Shown here piece by piece: positions 5,719-14,007 of a stretch of 48,981 bases of DNA. Both the position numbers and the translations under genes were made by a program. Source of the DNA: a virus. The stretch is from the IMG/VR virus record IMGVR_UViG_3300024344_000026, positions 1 through 48,981 of that record, one strand, 5' to 3'. The notes under the pieces were generated by a model. That model saw only the letters and a program-made list of their open reading frames with translations. It searched no databases and was not told the DNA's origin. Positions within the stretch are counted from its first letter, which is position 1, and each line of letters starts with the position of its first letter.

Positions 5719-8202
5719 ATGTCATTAGATTTAAATAAAAAACCAAAAATAGTTGATTACTTTCCTAAACAGACCCCCCGTAAAATTCAATTAGATACAT
5801 TTGAATGGTTGGAGAAACAAACAGCTAAATATGTTATATTAGAACTCCCCGTAGGTTGCCACGAAAAAGGAACATTAATATTAATGTATAATGGATCTTT
5901 ACAAAAAGTAGAAGATATACAAGTTGGTGATTTGGTTATGGGTCCAGATAGCACACCAAGAAAAGTTTATACTTTACACCAAGGAACCGATGATATGTAT
6001 AAAATTTCTCCAAAAAAAGGAGATGATTTTGTGGTTAATGCCAATCATGTATTATCATTAAAAAGTACACCATCGGGTAAACATTACCCATCAAGCGAAA
6101 CAGGACAAGAAATAAAAAATATTTCTATAAATGATTATTTAAAAAAATCGAATCATTTTAAACGATCATATTTATTATATAAAACTAATGCAATAAATTT
6201 TGGTATAACACAAAATCTCCCATGTCCACCATATTTATTAGGACTATATTTAGGCGGCGATATAAAAACCAGCTCAACAGAATCTTTAAAAGAATTAAAC
6301 TTATGGTGCAAAACATCGAAAGAAAAATTTATTCCATTAATATATAAAACGGCGTCAACTCGTGAACGATTAGAATTATTAGCTGGAATACTTGACACGG
6401 ATGGAACATTACAAAACAACACATTTGATATAACTTTAAAAAGCGAAATTTTTATTGACGATATTATTTTTGTAGCACGGAGTTTAGGATTTTATGCAAA
6501 AAAACGCATAAAGAAAACTGGATTGTATAAAGGAAACATTTATTATAGGACTAGTATTTGTGGTGATATCAACGAAATACCAACTAAACTAATACGAAAA
6601 CAAGCAAAACAAAGAAAACAAAAAAAGAGAGTTACAGTAACATCTTTTGATATTGCATATATTGGTGCTGGCGAATATTATGGTTTTGAAGTTAGTAAAG
6701 ATAATCTTTATGTTATGGGTAATTTTATAGTTACACATAATAGTGGGAAAAGTGATATTGGCATAGCGTATTCAAGATGGTTGACTAAAAATGGAAAAGG
6801 AAAGTCATTCATTCTAACACCACAGAAGATTTTACAAGCTCAATACGAAAAGTCATTTAACAACAAAACCATAGCATCATTATATGGTAAGGCCAATTAT
6901 GACTGTCGAACGAAAAATACAGATTGCTCTATCGGTACTACTAAAGGAAAAAAATGTAGTACATGTCCTTACAAAACTGCATTTGACTATGCTAAAAGAT
7001 CACCTAATGTAGTATTTAACTATTCACTTGCATTATTATTATTTAAATATGCACCATCAAGTTTTGACAAAAGAAGTCTACTTGTATTTGATGAATGCCA
7101 TACTTTAGAATCACATTTAACTGAGTTTAGTTCTATTTACATCAATAAAAAACGTACTACTGATTTTAGTAATTTTAAATATGTATTTCATAATGATATT
7201 GAAAAGGCATATGAATGGACCAAAGACACATATTTACCTGCATTAGACACATATGTATTAGAATTAGAAGAAAAAGCAGAACCATTAAAAGATGCTGTAA
7301 ACCTAACTAAAGAAGAAGCTTTATTACTAAAAAAACTAAATGCAGCAGAAAACCACTATTTAGAAACATCAGAATTCATTTTTGGATATGCTAAAACATA
7401 TAAAGACGAATTTGTATTAACTAAAGAATTAAATGGTTTCAAATTTAAAATGTTATTTGGTAAGAAAAATTTTAAAGAAATTCTGAATAAAAAAGCTAAG
7501 AAATTTTTATTCATGTCTTCTACTATATTAGATAAAAACGAATATTGTAAAGATTTAGGTATTCCTTTGGATGAAACTGCCTTTTTAACATTGCCATCTG
7601 AATTTCATGTAAAAAATCGACCCGTATATTATGTACCACAAATGAAAATGAATGCAAAATGGCAAAATCCAGATAATAAAAAGGGTAGAAAAGACATGTT
7701 AGATTGTATTAAACATCTTTCTGATATGCATAAAACAGAAAATGGTATTATACATACTGGCAATTTTAAAATTGCGGAATGGTTAGTTAGTGAACTAGAT
7801 GGCGAAATAAAGCATAAAATTTTACATCATAATCCTGGACACATGTTTCCGCGTGGTGTTGTAATTGATCAATTCATGGGGTCCACAAAGCCAAGTATTT
7901 TAATTTCGCCTAGTATAACAGAAGGATTGGATTTATCTGATGATTTAGGTAGATTTGTCATGATTTGCAAAATTCCTTATGGCAATTTAATGGATGCATG
8001 GATTAAAAAGCGATTAGACTTATCCGGCATGTGGTATAAACGCCAAGCACTAAAAGATATCATTCAAGGATGCGGTCGTGTCGTGCGTTCTAAGGACGAT
8101 TGGGGAACGGTGTACATCCTAGATGAGAGTTGGGGATATCTATTCAACACGACGCGTACAATGGTTCCTAAGTGGTGGAAAGATTCATACAAACGATTAT
8201 AA
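5719..8202 (+). CDS. XPD/DinG-type iron-sulphur DNA helicase with intein
   Basis: Superfamily 2 helicase of the Rad3/XPD/DinG type, expected to unwind DNA in the 5'-to-3' direction. The 827-residue precursor contains a 295-residue intein (Cys47 to Asn341), leaving a 532-residue mature helicase. Splicing restores the Walker A loop LPVG + SGKS. Four cysteines at 396, 403, 413 and 416 sit where the family's 4Fe-4S cluster binds. Walker B is FDECH at 457-461, and motif VI is QGCGRVVR at 783-790. The ribosome site before the ATG is weak. It ends the plus-strand early block. T4 itself has helicases of other types (gp41, Dda, UvsW), so this is an acquired or lineage-specific helicase. Confidence 0.88.
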   Translation: MSLDLNKKPKIVDYFPKQTPRKIQLDTFEWLEKQTAKYVILELPVGCHEKGTLILMYNGSLQKVEDIQVGDLVMGPDSTPRKVYTLHQGTDDMYKISPKKGDDFVVNANHVLSLKSTPSGKHYPSSETGQEIKNISINDYLKKSNHFKRSYLLYKTNAINFGITQNLPCPPYLLGLYLGGDIKTSSTESLKELNLWCKTSKEKFIPLIYKTASTRERLELLAGILDTDGTLQNNTFDITLKSEIFIDDIIFVARSLGFYAKKRIKKTGLYKGNIYYRTSICGDINEIPTKLIRKQAKQRKQKKRVTVTSFDIAYIGAGEYYGFEVSKDNLYVMGNFIVTHNSGKSDIGIAYSRWLTKNGKGKSFILTPQKILQAQYEKSFNNKTIASLYGKANYDCRTKNTDCSIGTTKGKKCSTCPYKTAFDYAKRSPNVVFNYSLALLLFKYAPSSFDKRSLLVFDECHTLESHLTEFSSIYINKKRTTDFSNFKYVFHNDIEKAYEWTKDTYLPALDTYVLELEEKAEPLKDAVNLTKEEALLLKKLNAAENHYLETSEFIFGYAKTYKDEFVLTKELNGFKFKMLFGKKNFKEILNKKAKKFLFMSSTILDKNEYCKDLGIPLDETAFLTLPSEFHVKNRPVYYVPQMKMNAKWQNPDNKKGRKDMLDCIKHLSDMHKTENGIIHTGNFKIAEWLVSELDGEIKHKILHHNPGHMFPRGVVIDQFMGSTKPSILISPSITEGLDLSDDLGRFVMICKIPYGNLMDAWIKKRLDLSGMWYKRQALKDIIQGCGRVVRSKDDWGTVYILDESWGYLFNTTRTMVPKWWKDSYKRL
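5857..6741 (+). mobile_element. Intein with LAGLIDADG homing endonuclease
   Basis: Self-splicing protein element inside the helicase Walker A motif. It begins with Cys47 (CHEKGTLILMYNGSL, block A) and has NANHVLSL at residues 107-114 (block B). It ends GNFIVTHN at residue 341, followed by extein Ser342. Two dodecapeptide motifs, LLGLYLGGD at 173-181 and LLAGILDTDG at 220-229, keep their acidic residues, so the endonuclease may still be active. Insertion at PVG|SGKS disables ATP binding until splicing, a common intein target. Confidence 0.92.
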
Positions 8203-8240
8203 ATTTTGATTTGAAGTCTAACCCTAAAAAAATAAAAATA

Positions 8241-8471
8241 TCATGATAAACTACCAGATTTTGCCTTTAAAATATCGACAATAATATCGCTCATTATTTG
8301 TCGTTCGCCGGGCGTTCTATAAAATAAATCTTCATATTGGATTCCACCATTCATATAATATGCTATTTCTGCTATTTCTTTTATTAAATATTTAATAGAA
8401 TCTCTTAATTGATGCATCATTTTTATGATATCTTCTTGACTTCCTAATTTTAGGGTTATGTAAAAAAATTT
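8241..8471 (-). CDS. -1 frame extension of the gp26-like protein (probable frameshift product)
   Basis: This frame overlaps the end of the gp26-like gene and lies -1 to it. It carries a helical C-terminus of about 73 residues, including SQEDIIKMMHQLRDSIKYLI and ending with IVDILKAKSG. It has no convincing start: the furthest ATG (8513) lies 58 bases inside the upstream gene, and the ATG at 8420 has no ribosome site and would lose the conserved-looking front. The sequence at the overlap fits programmed -1 frameshifting, which would give a fusion of about 360 residues. Paired chaperones made this way beside the tape measure gene are known for many tailed phages. An alternative is a separate small gene starting at 8420. 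Confidence 0.6.
   Translation of the reverse strand, partial: KFFYITLKLGSQEDIIKMMHQLRDSIKYLIKEIAEIAYYMNGGIQYEDLFYRTPGERQIMSDIIVDILKAKSGSLS
8443..8471 (-). promoter_or_regulatory. Putative -1 ribosomal frameshift site
   Basis: On the minus strand the gp26-like frame reads GTA AAT TTT TTT ACA TAA. It contains the slippery heptamer A AAT TTT (8471-8465) inside an A3T7 run. A small hairpin, CCTAAAATTAGG (8454-8443), starts 7 bases after the T run. Stop codon, slippery run and hairpin are in the usual order and spacing. The hairpin is weak (4-5 base pairs). Confidence 0.6.
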
Positions 8472-9328
8472 ACTGGATTTAAGGATACATTCATATCCAT
8501 CTTTTCCCCACAATCTTTACATATATCACTAACTACATTTTCTACGCCCCAATTAGTAATAGAGTCTATTCTATCACTAATCTGCCTTAAATATCCAGCA
8601 GGTATTGTATTTAACCATTCAAATATATGATTGCTATCTTTAACCCCATCAACATTATCAATTAGAGATAACACCGAAGTTATAAATTCGCGTGAAACTT
8701 CTTCTGGCTTCATATCTGAAGTATCTCTATCAAATGTTTTATATACATTAATTATCTGACCATATCTAGGTGGAACTAAAGAACATACTTGATTATTATC
8801 AAAAACCACTACACATTCCTTAGTAAGAATATTTTTATCCATTTTTATATTACTCTGTAACCATTTATCAATGTTTATCAAATATGAATGCTCTTTTCCC
8901 CCTTCACATTCATGTTGAAAAATAACTTCATAACTATCACCATACGTTATTTTTCTTAGTGCAATAAGAATGTAATCCATATCTTTGCCCAATATCTCTA
9001 AAGGCTTAAGAATTTGCGGAACGCAACGTCTAATAACCTCTGTTATAGCAGTACCGTTTAGCAATCTATCTGGTGTTTTCATAATAATTTCATCCATAGT
9101 TACCATAGGATGAATCATAATTTCACCTCCAACAACATCATCTGATAATTCGCCATTGTTATAAAATAAACCTCCAGAGGGCAATAAAAATGCTTCGCCA
9201 GGCAATTGTGTTTTTGCTAATAAAGGATTAACTGTTGGTGGAACTGGCGTTGATGTATATTGTTGTGGTGGATTTGCACTACTATTTGAATCTGGTTCTT
9301 TAAATTGTTGCTTACGCTGTCTACTCAT
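8456..9328 (-). CDS. 26: T4 gp26-like baseplate hub / tail assembly protein
   Basis: A 290-residue protein of the T4-type baseplate family. After a Gln/Pro-rich N-terminus it has LPSGGLFYNNGEL near residues 48-60 and GGEIMIHPMVTMDEIIMKTP near 66-85, then TPDRLLNGTAITEVIRRCVP, all typical of gp26-like proteins of T4-like phages. A possible metal site, CKDCGEK, lies near the end. GGAG precedes the ATG, and a CATAAATA late promoter lies 44 bases upstream. The gene is divergent from the tape measure gene, the partner its product would be expected to help assemble. The end of the gene looks like a -1 frameshift site leading into a 73-residue extension. Confidence 0.75.
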   Translation of the reverse strand: MSRQRKQQFKEPDSNSSANPPQQYTSTPVPPTVNPLLAKTQLPGEAFLLPSGGLFYNNGELSDDVVGGEIMIHPMVTMDEIIMKTPDRLLNGTAITEVIRRCVPQILKPLEILGKDMDYILIALRKITYGDSYEVIFQHECEGGKEHSYLINIDKWLQSNIKMDKNILTKECVVVFDNNQVCSLVPPRYGQIINVYKTFDRDTSDMKPEEVSREFITSVLSLIDNVDGVKDSNHIFEWLNTIPAGYLRQISDRIDSITNWGVENVVSDICKDCGEKMDMNVSLNPVNFFT

Positions 9329-9371
9329 TAATTTCTCCGTTATATATTATTATTATTATATTATATCAATA

Positions 9372-9379
9372 TATTTATG
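9372..9379 (-). promoter_or_regulatory. Late promoter box CATAAATA
   Basis: T4-type late promoter variant reading toward the gp26-like gene. Initiation is predicted near 9366, giving a leader of about 38 bases with GGAG before the ATG at 9328. It stands back to back with the plus-strand late box at 9401. Confidence 0.6.
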
Positions 9380-9400
9380 TTTTTGTAATATCGCACATTT

Positions 9401-9408
9401 TATAAATA
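9401..9408 (+). promoter_or_regulatory. Late promoter TATAAATA, predicted leaderless
   Basis: A perfect T4 late box ends five bases before the ATG at 9414. In T4 the box covers about -13 to -6, so +1 would be the A of the start codon. There is no Shine-Dalgarno. Confidence 0.75.
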
Positions 9409-9413
9409 ATGTA

Positions 9414-12047
9414 ATGGCTAATTTAACACCAACTGAAGTGAGACAGTATGCTAATATTTTCGCTGAAGCATTTAAACAATCTAGTGTATTTACGCAACAA
9501 TCTAGTGGTAGTAGCGGTGGATATAGTTCAAATGCCCCCGATAAAAAACAAAATCAGGAACAGAAAAAATATACAAAGAACTTAGCACAATCAAATTCTT
9601 TATATGAAGATCATCATAAAGCTATTAAAAGAAGTACAAAATCGTTAGAAGGTATGAAAGTTGGTATGGGAAAAGCCGTATCTAGCATGTTAAACATGGG
9701 TAAAATGATAGCTTTGGCAGTCACAGGAATGTCTGCGAAACAATTAATTGACGATTATAAATCCAGCATGAAATATGCTATTTCTGGATTAAAGGGTCAT
9801 GGAGATCATTTACAAAGAGCAACAGACGCAGTATATAGATTTGGCACAACATTACAAGAGCTTAATGAATTAGAATATGCAACTAGGCGAACGACTATAG
9901 CAATGGGTGGATATACTAAGTGGGCAGAAAAAATAAAAAATCAACATGCAGACTATTTTCCATTATTGGGTGGCGTTGCGGAATCAACAAAATATTTAGC
10001 TAACCAGATGGATATAATGGCTACATCTGCCGGAATGAACCCTAAAAACATAGAAAAATATAATAAAGAAATACTTTTAAGTACAAAACAATTGCATGTT
10101 ATGGGTACATTATTGCCTGAACAACAAGAAATATTAAAAGAAACTTTAGAATTAGAAACTGTTAGATCAAAAATAGTAAAAGCAAATTCTTTTAAAGAAC
10201 GAATGGCAATAATAAAAGGAATAAAAGCTCGGCAAGTAGAAATGCAACAAATGGGGATGAGTACCGAAGCAATCAAAAAAAATAATAAAACGCTGAATGA
10301 TATTAATAACACCAATCCATTGGATCGTAGTAGTAAAGCAATATCAGCACAAATAGGTTACAGTTATGGAGGTAGACAAAAAGAAGGAGCACGACTAGCC
10401 AAATTATTACGTGAGGGAAGAGAAGAAAATTCGGCAGAAATAGCTTCTTTACAAAATGATTTTGCGGATAGAATCCGTGCACTAAAAGCCCGTGGTCGTG
10501 AGATGAATGCACAAAGACCAGGAAGTGGAATGGGATTAGAAATCAGAGCAGGTATGATGGAAAAAAATGCCTTTACTAAGTTAGGAATGAATATATCAGA
10601 TTATGGTGTAGGTCAACGCAAGGCAATTAAACTAACTGACGAACAATTAACTGGTCTTGTTACTAACTCAATAGCCGAGTCTGGTAATAAAACCGTAGAA
10701 AAAACCGTATATTATGGCGAAATAATGCAAAATTTACTTATGAAAAATAATGCGGTAACAATAGCAATTTATACTCTATTAGATTCTTGGTTGGGCAAGA
10801 AAACAGCATTAGAATATAAAAACGAAGAAGTAGCAAAAGCAGGTGCAAAAATTAATGAACTGGAACGTATGAGGAACCTCGAACGCAAACAAGGATATGC
10901 TACTGATAAACCAACTTTCATTGGGAAAATGCTTGGCGTAGCATCATTAGATGAGCAGATGAAAAAAGCACGTGAAGATTATAGAAAACTTCAAAAAGAA
11001 GCAAATAAATTGCGTGCCACCGACAGTAAAACTCAATTAACTGCGTCAGCGGAAGGGAATAAAATTCTTAAAGAAATACAAACAACACAAAAAAAAGCAA
11101 CAGAGAATACTGGTGGTGGTAACGTTGCAATGGGTGCTAGTGGCAGTAGCGGTTTTAGTGGTGGCAGTAGCGGTTTTAGTGGTGGCGGTGGTGGCGGTGC
11201 CAACGTTGCAATAGGTGCTGGTGCAATAAATTCATCATCTACGTATTCAGGATCTTCTGCCGGTGTTAACACTAAAATGGGAACAAAAGCAATAAAAAAT
11301 TCAGAATTTGTTGCTGCATTAATGCCACAAGCAATAGCAATGGGAAAAAAATATGGAATAGATCCTCAAGCTATTATAGCACATGCAGCACTTGAAACTG
11401 GTTTCGGCAAAAAGATGCCACGAAATGCAGATGGAACAACTAGTTTTAATTTCTTTGGTATGAAACCTGGAAGAGGATATAAAGGTGCCGTAACAAAGAA
11501 AAACGCAACAAATGAATTTCGTAACGGAAGAATGCGAAGAGAAAAACATGCATTTCGTTCATACGGAAGTGCAGCAGAAGGATTAGAAGGATATGAAAAT
11601 TTTGTTACAAATAACGGTAGAGGTGGTAGATATACTAAAGCTGGCGTAACAGATACGGGTGGTGACCCAATAGAATTCTTTAAAGCTCTAAAAAAAGGTG
11701 GTTGGGCTACAGATAATAAGTATGTTTCCAAGTTATCATCAACATATAATGCCATTACTGATATTGTTAAAAAGACACCAAGTATTACTTCTAAAGTTAA
11801 AGAAGATGCCGATGCAAAAGCTAAAGTTAAAAAAGACGAAGATACAAAAAAACAAGTAGAAGAAACTAAAATGAAGAAAGAAGAAATGGCTAAGGTAGAA
11901 AAAAAGGAACAAGAAAAAAAGGATATTGATAAAAAGAAAATCGAAATAGGTGAGCAACAAGTACAATTACAAAGCGAGCAATTAAGACAAACTAAAAAAA
12001 TGGGAAAAACAGAACCAGCGAAATCTACTGCTCAATTCACATGTTAA
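9414..12047 (+). CDS. Tail tape measure protein with glucosaminidase domain
   Basis: An 877-residue, largely helical protein with a membrane-like stretch near residues 97-110 (MIALAVTGMSAKQLI), a Gly/Ser repeat linker near 563-600, a peptidoglycan hydrolase domain at about 630-775, and a Lys/Glu-rich coiled-coil tail from about 785. The hydrolase domain reads AIIAHAALETGFGKK with catalytic Glu661, then FNFFGMKPG, as in FlgJ-type beta-N-acetylglucosaminidases. Length, helical content and position before the portal gene fit the tape measure (T4 gp29, 590 aa), here fused to a cell-wall-cutting domain. T4 instead carries lysozyme in gp5, and the gp5 in this window lacks it. A late box lies directly upstream with no ribosome site. 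Confidence 0.78.
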   Translation: MANLTPTEVRQYANIFAEAFKQSSVFTQQSSGSSGGYSSNAPDKKQNQEQKKYTKNLAQSNSLYEDHHKAIKRSTKSLEGMKVGMGKAVSSMLNMGKMIALAVTGMSAKQLIDDYKSSMKYAISGLKGHGDHLQRATDAVYRFGTTLQELNELEYATRRTTIAMGGYTKWAEKIKNQHADYFPLLGGVAESTKYLANQMDIMATSAGMNPKNIEKYNKEILLSTKQLHVMGTLLPEQQEILKETLELETVRSKIVKANSFKERMAIIKGIKARQVEMQQMGMSTEAIKKNNKTLNDINNTNPLDRSSKAISAQIGYSYGGRQKEGARLAKLLREGREENSAEIASLQNDFADRIRALKARGREMNAQRPGSGMGLEIRAGMMEKNAFTKLGMNISDYGVGQRKAIKLTDEQLTGLVTNSIAESGNKTVEKTVYYGEIMQNLLMKNNAVTIAIYTLLDSWLGKKTALEYKNEEVAKAGAKINELERMRNLERKQGYATDKPTFIGKMLGVASLDEQMKKAREDYRKLQKEANKLRATDSKTQLTASAEGNKILKEIQTTQKKATENTGGGNVAMGASGSSGFSGGSSGFSGGGGGGANVAIGAGAINSSSTYSGSSAGVNTKMGTKAIKNSEFVAALMPQAIAMGKKYGIDPQAIIAHAALETGFGKKMPRNADGTTSFNFFGMKPGRGYKGAVTKKNATNEFRNGRMRREKHAFRSYGSAAEGLEGYENFVTNNGRGGRYTKAGVTDTGGDPIEFFKALKKGGWATDNKYVSKLSSTYNAITDIVKKTPSITSKVKEDADAKAKVKKDEDTKKQVEETKMKKEEMAKVEKKEQEKKDIDKKKIEIGEQQVQLQSEQLRQTKKMGKTEPAKSTAQFTC

Positions 12048-12056
12048 TTTTATAAC

Positions 12057-12064
12057 TATAAATA
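12057..12064 (+). promoter_or_regulatory. Late promoter TATAAATA before the portal gene
   Basis: Perfect T4-type late box. Start near 12070 gives a leader of about 22 bases that contains AGAAGG before the ATG at 12092. Confidence 0.8.
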
Positions 12065-12091
12065 GTATATAAATTCGTAAGAAGGTAAAAA

Positions 12092-13744
12092 ATGGCAAAA
12101 TGGACAAATTTTTATAAGATAGTAGAACCAAAACCTAATGCTGTAAAAATTTCTGATAATCAAACTATTGGTGATCAAGGTGCATATGGGAATTTTTCGT
12201 GGTATCAACGACTTGTTCAAGGTAGTGCATCAAGATTAACACGTTATCGTGAATATGATCTTATGGATGCAGATGTTATTGTATCCCGTGCTTTAGACAC
12301 TTTAGCAGAAGAAATCACTGGAAACATTGAAAAACATGAAGATTGTATAGAAATATGGATTGATGATGAATATAAGGAAGAAATTGATGATAATATTGTT
12401 CAAACATTAAAAGTTTCTTTAAAATATTGGATTAAAATATATAAACTTAAGACTAAGCTATTTAAATTATCCAGAACACTTCTTAAATATGGTGATTGTT
12501 TTTTTGAAAAACAACAGAAAAAAGGATCAAATTCATTTCGTTGGGTTTATATTCATCCAAAAAACATTATTGGTGCAATAGTTGATGAAGAAGATGTAAC
12601 AAATGTATTAGGATGGCAGATAAAAGAAGATGAAAAGAAAGTCAAATCCAGTTATGGTGTACCTGTTTCTAATACATCGAGCACTATTGAAACACGATTA
12701 GTAACAGCAGAACAAATATTGCGTTTTACTTTGAACGATGATATGAGTGATGCGGCACCATTTGGTGATTCTGTATTAGGTCCAGTATATCGTTCACATA
12801 AACAGAAGCAATTAATTGAAGATGCTATTATTATTTATCGCGTTCAACGAGCACCAGAACGTCGTGTATTTTATATTGATGTGGGAAGAATGCATCCACA
12901 AAGGGTTAAAACATATCTTGAAAATATAAAAAATGAAATAAAGCAAAAAAAGGTTCCGAATATTCATGGTGGGCAATCGAATGTAGATACAGTTTATAGT
13001 CCTCAAGCAATGAATGAAGATTTTTTCTTTGCAGTTCGCGAAAACGGTCGTGGGTCAAAAGTCGAAACATTACCAGGTGGTCAAAATCTTGGGGAATTAA
13101 CTGATTTGGAATACTTTCAAAATAAAGTATGGGAAGGTTTAAAAATACCCGTATCATATATGAGAGAAAATGGTGATTCTTCTAGTTGGAATGATGGTAA
13201 AGTTGGTGTTGCATATATTAAAGAGTTAAGATTTGCTTTATATATTCAAAGATTACAAGGATATGTTGAAGAAGTTCTTAACGCAGAATTTAAACAATAT
13301 ATTAAGAAAAACAATATTAATATTGACGAAAACTTGTACAGTATAATATTACCAGAACCTTCAAACTTTGGTAAATATCGTCAACAAGAAGTCGATGCTG
13401 CTGTGTTGGGTATCTATGGATCAGCAGATGCTATTCCATATCTATCTAAACGTTTTGCACTTTCAAAATACTTACAATTAAGTGATGCTGAAATCATAAC
13501 AAATGAATCATTACTTAGAGAAGAAAAAGGTATTGAAGAAGAAACAAGTGAAGATGAACTTATAAAAGCAATGTATGGTTTGCCACCCGAAGGTGAAGCA
13601 TTAGGTGGTGGAGCATTAGGTGGTGCACCAGGGGAATTACCTATGACAGCAGGTGGTGACTTAGCTGGAGAAGAAGATTTGATTGGTGGTGAAGGAACTG
13701 AACCCCCTACAGAACCCGAAGCTGGTCTAACACCACCACAATAA
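12092..13744 (+). CDS. 20: Portal vertex protein gp20
   Basis: Forms the dodecameric portal ring through which DNA enters and leaves the head. The 550-residue length is close to T4 gp20 (524). Recognisable gp20 features include SWYQRLVQGSASRLTRYREY near residues 36-55, LDTLAEEITG near 69-78, LLKYGDCFFEK, RVFYIDVGRMHPQRVKTYL near 255-273, and the SPQAMNEDFFFAVRENGRGS region that follows. The C-terminal 50 residues are a Gly/Pro/Glu-rich low-complexity tail absent from T4. A late promoter and AGAAGG precede the start. It is followed by core proteins, protease, scaffold and capsid in the T4 order 20-67-68-21-22-23. Confidence 0.96.
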   Translation: MAKWTNFYKIVEPKPNAVKISDNQTIGDQGAYGNFSWYQRLVQGSASRLTRYREYDLMDADVIVSRALDTLAEEITGNIEKHEDCIEIWIDDEYKEEIDDNIVQTLKVSLKYWIKIYKLKTKLFKLSRTLLKYGDCFFEKQQKKGSNSFRWVYIHPKNIIGAIVDEEDVTNVLGWQIKEDEKKVKSSYGVPVSNTSSTIETRLVTAEQILRFTLNDDMSDAAPFGDSVLGPVYRSHKQKQLIEDAIIIYRVQRAPERRVFYIDVGRMHPQRVKTYLENIKNEIKQKKVPNIHGGQSNVDTVYSPQAMNEDFFFAVRENGRGSKVETLPGGQNLGELTDLEYFQNKVWEGLKIPVSYMRENGDSSSWNDGKVGVAYIKELRFALYIQRLQGYVEEVLNAEFKQYIKKNNINIDENLYSIILPEPSNFGKYRQQEVDAAVLGIYGSADAIPYLSKRFALSKYLQLSDAEIITNESLLREEKGIEEETSEDELIKAMYGLPPEGEALGGGALGGAPGELPMTAGGDLAGEEDLIGGEGTEPPTEPEAGLTPPQ

Positions 13745-13787
13745 AAATTATATAAAAATAAAAATAATTGCGAAAAATTAAAAAAAA

Positions 13788-13795
13788 CATAAATA
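13788..13795 (+). promoter_or_regulatory. Late promoter box CATAAATA
   Basis: One base off TATAAATA. Predicted initiation near 13801 places AGAGGA (13802-13807) at the very 5' end of the message, before the ATG at 13816. This supports that start over earlier in-frame TTG/ATG codons. Confidence 0.6.
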
Positions 13796-13815
13796 AACTA
13801 AAGAGGAAGATGAAA

Positions 13816-13965
13816 ATGGCAGATAGAGAACAACTTAGTCAAATGATTGATTCATTAATAGATAGTAAACCAGAAGAAGCACAAGTTGCATTTCATCACT
13901 ATCTATCTGATAAAATGAAAGACGAATTAAATCAACCTGGTAACGGGGATGATGTAACAGCGTAA
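13816..13965 (+). CDS. Small prohead core protein candidate
   Basis: A 49-residue protein between gp20 and gp21, where T4 has the prohead core genes 67 and 68. The ATG at 13816 is chosen because AGAGGA lies eight bases upstream and a late promoter box lies just before it. The frame is open further up, but those codons precede the predicted transcript start. The helical segment MIDSLIDSKPEEAQ followed by HHYLSDKMK resembles the N-terminus of the next gene (MVEALINKDHKAAE, HKHLVDGMR), suggesting the two are paralogues. Assignment to the core rests on position and this similarity. Confidence 0.65.
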   Translation: MADREQLSQMIDSLIDSKPEEAQVAFHHYLSDKMKDELNQPGNGDDVTA

Positions 13966-14007
13966 TACACGCAACCAACAATAAAGGAACAAGGATAGGG
14001 GTTTAAA

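Noticed and set aside
13768-13815. Upstream TTG start for the small core protein
   Set aside because: These codons lie over or before the late promoter box. AGAGGA and the ATG at 13816 give a far better start.
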